A stretch of DNA of 5,187 nt, taken from Hyphomicrobiaceae bacterium. GTDB lineage: Bacteria > Pseudomonadota > Alphaproteobacteria > Rhizobiales > Hyphomicrobiaceae. A model generated the notes under the pieces. The model ran no database searches and was not told the DNA's origin. It saw nothing but the letters and a program-made list of their open reading frames with translations. Below, piece by piece: positions 1 to 5,187 of the stretch (positions are counted from its first letter, which is position 1; the number at the start of each line of letters is the position of its first letter). The DNA is taken from the NCBI GenBank assembly GCA_020442225.1, contig JAGRKR010000235.1, positions 1 through 5,187 of the forward strand, given 5' to 3'. Both the position numbers and the translations under genes were made by a program.

Positions 1-98
1 AGCCCGGAACTTCGCGCGTAGCCTGCCACTTCACCGACGAGCGTCACTCGAGACCGCCGCGAGGTCAGTATCGTGCACGCCCTCGCCTCCATCTGCGT

Positions 99-131
99 TC
101 CCGGACGCCGCGGCTACGCGGCGAGCCGGGA
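99..131. repeat. Extragenic palindrome, REP-like or terminator-like
   Basis: Bases 99-104 (TCCCGG) pair with 126-131 (CCGGGA). After a small internal loop (A105 opposite A124 and G125), 106-112 pair with 117-123 as a perfect 7-bp stem around the loop GCTA. The TCCCGG...CCGGGAT ends and GC-rich core resemble dispersed extragenic palindromes that I recall from alphaproteobacterial genomes; copy number cannot be seen from one window. It lies 29 nt past the stop of the GIY-YIG gene, so it could also form the 3' end of that transcript, though no T-run follows on either strand. No coding region was found in the rest of 1-160. Confidence 0.55.
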
Positions 132-160
132 TCTTCACCCATCAAAGAAGAACACCACCG

Positions 161-478
161 CTACAGGTCGAATCCATCCGCACGCACTACGTCGGTGAAC
201 AGATCGCGCCATGTCGGATTTCCGCTTTCGATCAACTCGATCTTCCACTGCCGCCGCCATCGCTTGAGCGCTCGCTCCCGGCGCGCAGCTTCGGCCGCGT
301 CGTCATGGGCCTCGAAATAAACGAGCCGGCCCACCCAGTACTTCCGGGTGAAACCAGCCAACACACGTTCGCGATGCTGCCACGTGCGCCCGGCGAGATC
401 GCTGGTCATGCCGACATAAAGCACGCCATGCGGCCTGCTCGCGAGGATATAGACCCAGTATGTCTTCGGCTCTCGCAT
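161..478 (-). CDS. Small stand-alone GIY-YIG domain protein (putative nuclease)
   Basis: A 105-residue protein made up almost wholly of one GIY-YIG domain, of the short single-domain type related to UPF0213/YhbQ. The two motif strands are WVYILAS (8-14) and GVLYVGMTSDL (18-28), so the GIY half reads VYI and the YIG half YVG. Arg31 and His35 in GRTWQHR follow at the positions of the catalytic Arg and nearby His. FTRKYWVGRLVYFE (43-56) and AARRERALKRWRRQWKIELI (64-83) match the usual helix; Glu68 is the likely metal-binding Glu. The family ending NPTWRDLF (87-94) is intact. In larger enzymes such as UvrC and homing endonucleases this fold cuts DNA with a divalent metal; the cellular role of these small proteins is poorly defined. 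The key residues look present, so activity is plausible. The ATG at 478 has no convincing Shine-Dalgarno sequence. The gene lies 101 nt past the catabolic operon in the same direction and seems functionally unrelated. Confidence 0.9.
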   Translation of the reverse strand: MREPKTYWVYILASRPHGVLYVGMTSDLAGRTWQHRERVLAGFTRKYWVGRLVYFEAHDDAAEAARRERALKRWRRQWKIELIESGNPTWRDLFTDVVRADGFDL

Positions 479-546
479 GTCGATTGCTGATCGAAGCGAC
501 CAGACGGGCCGCGGCGCCCCGCGCCATTGCGCCCCCGCCCCATGCG

Positions 547-571
547 GCGAGGGCGCCGAGGGCGCCCTCGC
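547..571 (-). terminator. Strong GC-rich hairpin at the operon end, possible terminator
   Basis: Bases 547-557 pair perfectly with 561-571, giving an 11-bp stem with a 3-nt loop (558-560). On the minus strand it begins 8 nt after the stop codon of the last operon gene. No T-run follows, so it does not fit the standard intrinsic terminator. It could instead act as a Rho-assisted stop, a 3'-end stabiliser, or a barrier between the operon and the GIY-YIG gene. The pairing is seen directly; the role is inferred. Nothing coding was seen in the rest of the 479-579 gap. Confidence 0.5.
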
Positions 572-579
572 TCAGGGTC

Positions 580-2049
580 TCAGGGAACCCACTGCGTCTC
601 GCGACGACCGGCAGCTGCGTCGGAAGCGGAGGTGAGTTGCGGCTTCGCAACCCGCTGGCCGGGGAGACGGCGAAGCTGCAGCAGACGGCTCACCTGGTTC
701 ATGTCCTTGACGCACTCGAAGGTGTCGAGACGCTCGTAGAGCGGCGCGATCTGGTCGTGCGCGAGCGAGCGACCGGCGCAGTCCTCGAACTTCTCGAACA
801 TCTCCTCGCTCGACATGGCGTCGTCGGGACCGCGGCAGACCATGTTCTCGATGCGCCGCGAGACCGTCTTGCCGCCCGTCGTCGTGACGATCACTTCCGC
901 GCCCCATTGATGCCGGGCGTCTGCCGGCATCTCCGGGTGCGGACCGGCGGTGGTCACGGCCATCACCTTGCGCACACGCGGATCGGCGTGGGCGTCGCCC
1001 TCGAAGTGCGCGAGGCGGACGGCGCCATCGGCCAGCGCGCGGGCGACCGCGTACTGGATCGAGAACTTGGCCCCGAGCGGCCCCTTGGGATCGGGGTTGT
1101 CGGTGTGCGGCAGACGATTGGGATGCGTCAGGATCTCGACCTTCTGCGCGTCCTCGGGCTTGAGGCCCTCCTCCTTGACGAGCTTCAGCATCATGGCGAT
1201 CGCCGGATGCGTGCTGCCACAGCAGGGGAACTGCTTGAGCCCGTTCAGAGTGTCCTCGATCTCGAGCGGCGCCCCCCAGCCGGCGAAGATGCGCTCGGCG
1301 TCGTAGGTGCCCTTGCCGTTGAAGACGTCGAGGAAACCCTGCTTGTGCTCGAAGGCGGCCGGGTTCGACTGGAAGCCCTTGGCGGCGATCAGCGCGGCGA
1401 ACAGACCGTTGCGCGCGCAATGGCCGACGTGCAGCGGCTTGGTCATCGTGCCGAAGTTCGCCTTGAGGCCCGAGGCGAGCGAGGCGGCGATGGCGATGGC
1501 GCGCGTCGTCTTGTCGGCGTCGAGCCCCATCAGCCGGCAGGCCGCCGCCGCCGCGCCGAAGGTGCCGAGCGTCGCCGTCGGATGCCAGCCCTTGTTGTAG
1601 TGGTGCATGTGGACACCGCGGGCGAGCCGCACCTCGACCTCGTAGCCGATGACGAAGGCCGTGATCAGGTCCATGCCGCTGGCGCCCTTCATCTCGGAAA
1701 GCGCGAAGAGCGGCGGCAGCAGCGGCACCGAGGGGTGGCCGCCCATGGTGCCGTTGACGTCGTCGTAGTCGAGGGCGTGCGACGCCGTGCCATTGATAAG
1801 CGTGGCGTCGAGCATACTCGTGCGCCGCTCGGTGCCGAAGATGAGCGACGGCCCGGGCGCGTCCGCCACGCCCGGGGTCTCCATCAGGATGGTGGCGCAC
1901 GGTTCGACGACACCGGCCAGCGTCACGCCGATGGTATCGATGATGGCCGCCTTCGCCCAGGTGAGCGCGCGCGGCGTCACCTGCTCCGTCTTGAAGCCGA
2001 CGATCTTGTCGGCGAGGTGTGCTGCGATGGTCATGGTCTCACCACTCAT
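580..2049 (-). CDS. MmgE/PrpD family protein (copy B, canonical HALDYDD signature)
   Basis: A 489-residue member of the MmgE/PrpD family, whose known members act as 2-methylcitrate dehydratase, cis-aconitate decarboxylase or iminodisuccinate epimerase. The helical N-terminal domain includes AAIIDTIGVTLAG (34-46). The canonical active-site segment NGTASHALDYDDVN (86-99) is followed by GGHPSVPLLPPLFAL (103-117), then GWHPTATLGTFGAA (154-167), GTMTKPLHVGH (200-210), KQFPCCGSTH (272-281) and GAKFSIQYAVARALADG (326-342) in the lid domain. Asp94, His105, His156, Lys204, Lys272 and His281 are the visible candidate catalytic or binding residues. Position 98 is Val, where mammalian cis-aconitate decarboxylase has Thr97, so that exact activity is not assured. 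The normal family end appears near residue 460 (ECVKDMNQVSRLLQLRR); about 27 further residues look low-complexity and unconserved. The gene is last in the operon, 12 nt after the dehydrogenase and in the same frame. Its sequence differs widely from copy A, so this is not a recent duplication. The family is certain; the substrate is unknown. Confidence 0.94.
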   Translation of the reverse strand: MSGETMTIAAHLADKIVGFKTEQVTPRALTWAKAAIIDTIGVTLAGVVEPCATILMETPGVADAPGPSLIFGTERRTSMLDATLINGTASHALDYDDVNGTMGGHPSVPLLPPLFALSEMKGASGMDLITAFVIGYEVEVRLARGVHMHHYNKGWHPTATLGTFGAAAAACRLMGLDADKTTRAIAIAASLASGLKANFGTMTKPLHVGHCARNGLFAALIAAKGFQSNPAAFEHKQGFLDVFNGKGTYDAERIFAGWGAPLEIEDTLNGLKQFPCCGSTHPAIAMMLKLVKEEGLKPEDAQKVEILTHPNRLPHTDNPDPKGPLGAKFSIQYAVARALADGAVRLAHFEGDAHADPRVRKVMAVTTAGPHPEMPADARHQWGAEVIVTTTGGKTVSRRIENMVCRGPDDAMSSEEMFEKFEDCAGRSLAHDQIAPLYERLDTFECVKDMNQVSRLLQLRRLPGQRVAKPQLTSASDAAAGRRETQWVP

Positions 2050-2057
2050 TGCTCGTG

Positions 2058-2061
2058 TCCT
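2058..2061 (-). promoter_or_regulatory. Ribosome binding site for the last MmgE/PrpD gene
   Basis: AGGA on the minus strand starts immediately after the TGA of the dehydrogenase gene and ends 8 nt before the ATG at 2049. A second in-frame ATG (codon 6, at 2034) is preceded by GGTGAG at closer spacing, so a protein five residues shorter is possible. Confidence 0.5.
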
Positions 2062-3549
2062 TCAGGAGCCGGCGAACGCCGCAGCCTCGCGCCCGGCGAT
2101 CCGACCGAAGGTCGCACCGGAAACGAGACCCGTGCCGGCCGGGTAGTTGTCGTAGAAGAGACCGCCGACCATCTCGCCACAGGTGTAGAGGCCCTTGATC
2201 GGCCGCCAGTCCGTGCCGATGACCTCGGCCTTGCCGCTAGTGCGCAGCCCGCCGAAGGTGAACGTGATGCCGCCGGTGCAGCTGTAGGCGTAGTAGGGCG
2301 GGGCGTCGAGCTTGGTCGCCCAGTTGGTCTTGTCGGGGTTCAGTCCCTGCGTCGAGAGCCCGTCCTTGCGGGTCGGGTCGTGATCCTTGGCCGTGCGCGG
2401 AGCGGCGTTGTACTCCTTGAGCGTGCGGATGGCCTGCTCCTTGTCCTCGATGTCGAGCTGGGCGACGAGCCCCTCGAGCGTGTCGGACGTGAGCGGGTCG
2501 GAGGTCGAGTAGCGCGGCTCGAGCAGGTGGATGACTTTGTGGTCGAAGATCTGCCACGCCTTGGCGCCCGGCTCGGCGAGCACGGCGCGACCGTACTTGG
2601 CGTAGGTGAAGAGGTTCTGGTCTTCGCCCTCGTCGAGGAAGCGCCTGCCCTTGCGGTTGAGCATGACGCCGACGGGATAGCTCAGGCGGTTCGAGCGGTC
2701 GGTCATCTCGCGCGGCGCGAACTCGCCCCAGTCGGCGCTGATCGGCGTGGCATGACAACCCGACCACTGCCCCCACGGCATGGCGCCGATCGCCATGGCC
2801 ATGCGCAGGCCGTCGCCCTGGTTGTGCGGCGTGCCGCGCACCTTGGCGGCGCCGACCAGCGGCCCGATGTGCTGCGTGCGCATCTGCACGTTGGCCTCGA
2901 AACCGCCGCAGGCGAGGATGACCGCGCGCGCCCTGACGTCTCGCTGGCCGTCGTTGTCACGCACGGTGACGCCATTGACGCGCCCCTGGCCGTCGACCGT
3001 CAGCGCCACGGCGGCACTCGAGTAGCGGATCTCGACACCCATCTTCTCCGCCGTCGCGAACCACGTTTTGGAGAGACCGATACCTTCGTGCTGGGCGCGC
3101 ACGACGAGGCCGCGCGGCCAGACGATCATGTTGCCCTTGCGCACGCCGGCGATCGTGATGGCCGGCTCCATCTTGATCTTGCCGACCTCGTGCATCCAGA
3201 GCACGGTGGCCTTCGAGTTGCCGACCAGGATGCGCGAAAGCTCGGGATCGGTGCGCCCGTTGCTGACGCGCACGAGATCGCCGTGATAATCGTCGAAGGG
3301 ATAGGGCGTGATGCCCTCGTAGAAGTTCTCGTACTCGTCCTCGACGCCCGGCAACAGCGGCGCCAGCTCGCGCGGATCGTCGAAGGCCATGCGGAACACG
3401 CCGCCCGACCAGTGCGTATTGCCGCCTCGCATCTCGCGGGGCGCCTTCTCCAGCACCAGCACGCGCTTCGCGCCGTTCTCCGCGGCAGACACCGATGCTG
3501 CGAGCGCCGCGTTTCCGGCACCGACGACGATGACGTCATAGTCCGACAT
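2062..3549 (-). CDS. tcuA: FAD-dependent dehydrogenase, TcuA (tricarballylate dehydrogenase)/fumarate reductase flavoprotein family
   Basis: A 495-residue flavoprotein. Residues 4-36 form the Rossmann FAD-binding unit: DYDVIVVGAGNAAL followed by a beta strand ending LVLEK with Glu34. RGGNTHWSGGVFR (41-53) matches the RGGNT segment typical of TcuA-like proteins. Other family landmarks are AVILACGGFEAN (209-220), the TPHNQGDGLRMA segment (240-251), LNRKGRRFLDE (297-307), and a C-terminal FAD segment GLYTCGEMVGGLFYDNYPAG (453-472) followed by TGLVSGATFGRIAG. In the FAD_binding_2 family such enzymes oxidise or reduce a C-C bond next to carboxylates; Salmonella TcuA converts tricarballylate to cis-aconitate. 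There is no signal peptide, Tat motif, heme-binding CxxCH motif or membrane segment, so a soluble cytoplasmic enzyme is likely. TcuB, which re-oxidises TcuA in Salmonella, is not visible here, so the electron acceptor is unknown. The gene lies between two MmgE/PrpD genes (45 nt and 12 nt gaps). The family is firm; the tcuA symbol and substrate are tentative, and a related 3-oxosteroid or urocanate-type oxidoreductase is less likely. Confidence 0.88.
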   Translation of the reverse strand: MSDYDVIVVGAGNAALAASVSAAENGAKRVLVLEKAPREMRGGNTHWSGGVFRMAFDDPRELAPLLPGVEDEYENFYEGITPYPFDDYHGDLVRVSNGRTDPELSRILVGNSKATVLWMHEVGKIKMEPAITIAGVRKGNMIVWPRGLVVRAQHEGIGLSKTWFATAEKMGVEIRYSSAAVALTVDGQGRVNGVTVRDNDGQRDVRARAVILACGGFEANVQMRTQHIGPLVGAAKVRGTPHNQGDGLRMAMAIGAMPWGQWSGCHATPISADWGEFAPREMTDRSNRLSYPVGVMLNRKGRRFLDEGEDQNLFTYAKYGRAVLAEPGAKAWQIFDHKVIHLLEPRYSTSDPLTSDTLEGLVAQLDIEDKEQAIRTLKEYNAAPRTAKDHDPTRKDGLSTQGLNPDKTNWATKLDAPPYYAYSCTGGITFTFGGLRTSGKAEVIGTDWRPIKGLYTCGEMVGGLFYDNYPAGTGLVSGATFGRIAGREAAAFAGS

Positions 3550-3555
3550 TCCATT

Positions 3556-3560
3556 CTCCT
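3556..3560 (-). promoter_or_regulatory. Ribosome binding site for the FAD dehydrogenase gene
   Basis: AGGAG on the minus strand, 6 nt before the ATG at 3549. It also lies close to an ATG at 3554 in another frame, but only the 3549 start yields the dinucleotide-binding N-terminus, so this site and the protein motif together fix the start. Confidence 0.75.
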
Positions 3561-3594
3561 CAGCTTGTCGTTCCGTTGGTGAAATCCTCAGGCG

Positions 3595-4953
3595 TCAGGC
3601 CTTGCAGCTGGCAATCTCCATCAACCGCCGCACACCCGCCGCGTCGATGCCGTCGATGTTGCTGGCGAGCCCAATCAGCTCGGCGGCGGCCTTGTCGTCG
3701 AGCCGCGTCGCCAGGCAGTCGCGCACCTTGACCATGTGCTCGTCCACGCTGATCGGCGGCGTGCCCCACTTGCCGCGCGGGCCGTTGCAGCGCGTCTCCA
3801 CGATCGTGCCGTCCTCGAGCTCGACCTTGACGTCGATGTGCATCTCCTCGAAGCGCGCGGGGATCGACGGGTCCTTTATCAGCTCGATCTTGGCGAGCAG
3901 GGCCTGCATGTCCGGCGCGGCGAGCCGCTCGTCGGTGAACGTGTGGATGCGCACCTTGCCGTCGAGCAAGGCGGCGGCCAGCGTGTACTGCAGCGAGAAC
4001 TTGCCGGAGAGCCCCGTGGCCGGCACCGGCCGGTCGACGTAGTTCATCACCGGCGAGATCATCGTGATGCGCTTGATCGCCGCCGCGGACGGCAACTTCG
4101 GACGCAGATCGAGGCCCGCCGTGATGGCGAAATGCGTGCCGAACTGGCTCGGAAACATCTTGATGGCATAGCCCGGCGTTACGACGCGGAAGGGCGGACC
4201 GTAGTTCAACAGCTCCTCCGGCTTGAACGCGTCTCCGCAGAAGGCGTTCGCGTAACTCTGGCCCGCCTCGAAGATCTCGGTATTCGCCGTGAAGCCGCGC
4301 GCCGCGAGCAGCGCGCACTCGAGGCCGAGGCCCGTGGCGTGGCCGCAGTGCGTGGACTTGGTCATGGTGCCGGCGTTGGCGAGCAGGCTGCCCGCGCGCG
4401 AAGCCGCCATGCCGATGGCGTTGGCGAGCTTGCCGGCATCGAGACCGAGGATGTGGCCGGCGGCGACAGCCGAGCCGAAGGTGCCGACGGCGCCGGGTGG
4501 GTGGAAGCGGATCTGGCCGGCCATGTACTGGCCGGAGGCCTGCCGGAGCCAGCCCTGCATCTCGATGCCCTTGACCAGGGCCGTCGCCACGGCCCGGCCG
4601 TCGGCGCCCGTGTGCTCGGCGACGGCGAGTACGGCCGGTAGCGTCGTCGAGAGCTGATGGTTGGCTGGGCTCCACATCGGCTCGAAGTCGAGCACGTGCA
4701 TGGAGGCACCGTTCAGCATGGCAGCGGAGACCATGTTGGTCTTGAAGCCGAAGGCGATGGCGTGCGCCTGCGGCGTGCCGCCCTGCTCCTTGTAGTGCTC
4801 GGCGAGGATGTTGACCGCCTCCTCTTCCGGGCCGGCGATGGCCACTGCCAGACCGTCGAGAACGAGCTGGCGCGCCGCCTTCACGGCCGCCTCGCTCAAG
4901 TCGCCGTAGCCGATGGCCTCGATGCGGTTGCACAATTCAGACGTCACGGACAT
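3595..4953 (-). CDS. MmgE/PrpD family protein (copy A, divergent active-site loop)
   Basis: A 452-residue protein, the usual length for the MmgE/PrpD family. That family includes 2-methylcitrate dehydratase PrpD, cis-aconitate decarboxylase and iminodisuccinate epimerase, all cytosolic enzymes acting on small di- or tricarboxylates. The N-terminal helical domain starts near residue 5 (Ala/Leu-rich with VLDGLAVAIAG at 31-41). The active-site segment is NGASMHVLDFEPMW at 81-94, followed by NHQLS; next come FHPPG (150-154), GTMTKSTHCGH (195-205), KMFPSQFGTH (265-274) and the lid domain with GKFSLQYTLAAALLDG (317-332). Asp89, His99, His151, Lys199, Lys265 and His274 fall where the family keeps its polar active-site residues. 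The usual HALDYDD signature reads HVLDFEP, so the second Asp is Glu and the third is Pro. This suggests a substrate or reaction different from classical PrpD. The ATG at 4953 is chosen for its ribosome site and its overlap with the upstream stop. It is probably translationally coupled to the transporter gene. The family is certain; the reaction is unknown. Confidence 0.93.
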   Translation of the reverse strand: MSVTSELCNRIEAIGYGDLSEAAVKAARQLVLDGLAVAIAGPEEEAVNILAEHYKEQGGTPQAHAIAFGFKTNMVSAAMLNGASMHVLDFEPMWSPANHQLSTTLPAVLAVAEHTGADGRAVATALVKGIEMQGWLRQASGQYMAGQIRFHPPGAVGTFGSAVAAGHILGLDAGKLANAIGMAASRAGSLLANAGTMTKSTHCGHATGLGLECALLAARGFTANTEIFEAGQSYANAFCGDAFKPEELLNYGPPFRVVTPGYAIKMFPSQFGTHFAITAGLDLRPKLPSAAAIKRITMISPVMNYVDRPVPATGLSGKFSLQYTLAAALLDGKVRIHTFTDERLAAPDMQALLAKIELIKDPSIPARFEEMHIDVKVELEDGTIVETRCNGPRGKWGTPPISVDEHMVKVRDCLATRLDDKAAAELIGLASNIDGIDAAGVRRLMEIASCKA

Positions 4954-5187
4954 GGGAAATCACTCCGAGGCTCGGTTGTCGGGGGCGACAGCAGGCTATC
5001 GCCGGGGTGGAAGCTGAGATGGACGGCAGACCGCTCCGAGATCTCGCGACGTGCGGGTTCAAGAACGAGGGCGTCGCCCGCCGTCACCATGTATTCGAAA
5101 TGGCCACCGGAGAACAGACGCCGGCGCGTCGTTCGGTCAACAGCGCCGCGGCCGTCTGTCGCGCTGCCGCCCAGGCGTATGGCGGCG
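4944..5187 (-). CDS. ABC transporter ATP-binding protein, C-terminal fragment (TOBE-type domain), cut by window edge
   Basis: Reading the minus strand from base 5186, an open frame of 80 codons runs without a stop to TGA at 4946-4944. It has no start in the window, so only the C-terminus of a longer protein is visible. Fragment residues about 14-66 look like the TOBE_2 domain that ends ATPases of the PotA/FbpC class: GAVDR, then LFSGGHFEYMV, then LVLEP, then AVHLSFHPGDSLLSP (a Gly-Gly-x-x-x-Tyr strand and a final basic/aromatic-x-Pro-x-Asp-x-x-x-Leu motif). In that class the ATPase sits on the cytoplasmic face, powers import of a solute such as a polyamine, iron or small organic anion, and the TOBE domain has a regulatory or substrate-related role. 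The Walker and signature motifs would lie beyond the edge and cannot be checked. The stop overlaps the start of the next gene by 10 nt, so co-translation is likely. The substrate cannot be told from this fragment; a carboxylate is a guess from the downstream enzymes. Confidence 0.8.
   Translation of the reverse strand, partial: AAIRLGGSATDGRGAVDRTTRRRLFSGGHFEYMVTAGDALVLEPARREISERSAVHLSFHPGDSLLSPPTTEPRSDFPCP
4963..4967 (-). promoter_or_regulatory. Ribosome binding site for the first MmgE/PrpD gene
   Basis: The minus strand reads CGGAG ending 9 nt before the ATG at 4953. It lies inside the end of the transporter ATPase gene, and it supports the ATG whose first bases overlap the ATPase stop (ATGTCCGTGA). 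Confidence 0.6.

Noticed and set aside
305..490. A small plus-strand frame of 61 codons
   Set aside because: It is antisense to the GIY-YIG gene, whose motifs are clear; no ribosome site or family match was seen.
572..1900. A 442-codon open frame on the minus strand
   Set aside because: It overlaps MmgE/PrpD copy B out of frame, is extremely Arg-rich and shows no domain.
460..3582. A 1040-codon open frame on the plus strand, the longest in the window
   Set aside because: It lies antisense and codon-for-codon in register with the dehydrogenase and MmgE/PrpD copy B, which share one frame across a 12-nt gap. It stays open because those genes avoid TTA, CTA and TCA codons. Its product is Arg/His/Val/Leu-rich with no recognisable domain, while the minus strand encodes clear conserved families.
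3563..3591. Two copies of CTGAGGA on the minus strand in the gap before the dehydrogenase gene
   Set aside because: Seven bases repeated once is expected by chance and has no symmetry pointing to an operator; the second copy simply includes the ribosome site.
3736..4641. A 301-codon open frame on the plus strand
   Set aside because: It is the same kind of antisense shadow, here over MmgE/PrpD copy A, with biased composition and no family motif.
3560..4933. A 457-codon open frame on the minus strand
   Set aside because: It is an out-of-frame overlap with MmgE/PrpD copy A and encodes a very Arg/Gly/Ala-rich sequence without motifs; the 3595-4953 frame carries all the conserved segments.

Overview
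The window comes from a GC-rich bacterium. Strong GC bias at third codon positions, the gene families present and an alphaproteobacterial-style extragenic palindrome suggest an alphaproteobacterium, perhaps Rhizobiales/Hyphomicrobiales. That placement is inferred from style and was not tested by any search. All supported genes lie on the minus strand, so transcription runs from high to low coordinates.

The right part (580-5187) looks like the downstream end of one catabolic operon. In transcription order it holds: (1) the last 80 residues of an ABC transporter ATPase, recognisable by its TOBE-type C-terminal domain, cut by the window edge; (2) an MmgE/PrpD-family protein (3595-4953), whose start codon overlaps the transporter stop; (3) an FAD-dependent dehydrogenase of the tricarballylate dehydrogenase (TcuA)/fumarate reductase flavoprotein family (2062-3549); and (4) a second, clearly divergent MmgE/PrpD-family protein (580-2049). 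The gaps are -10, 45 and 12 nt, and each of the three complete genes has a Shine-Dalgarno-like sequence. A strong GC-rich hairpin sits 8 nt past the last stop codon and may mark the end of the operon.

A coherent but unproven reading is uptake of a small, probably carboxylated compound, followed by flavin-dependent oxidation to an unsaturated acid. One or both PrpD-fold enzymes would then carry out hydration/dehydration, isomerisation, epimerisation or decarboxylation. The link is suggestive because the known TcuA reaction yields cis-aconitate, and cis-aconitate decarboxylase belongs to the MmgE/PrpD family. However, one catalytic-region threonine of that decarboxylase is absent from both proteins here, and TcuB, the usual electron-transfer partner of TcuA, is not in the window.

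The left part (1-579) is different. It has a small stand-alone GIY-YIG domain protein (161-478) followed by an intergenic palindrome (99-131) that resembles dispersed repeat elements. Nothing else coding was found in 1-160 or 479-579. No RNA genes, insertion sequences, CRISPR arrays or clear promoters were seen. The operon promoter must lie beyond the right edge.
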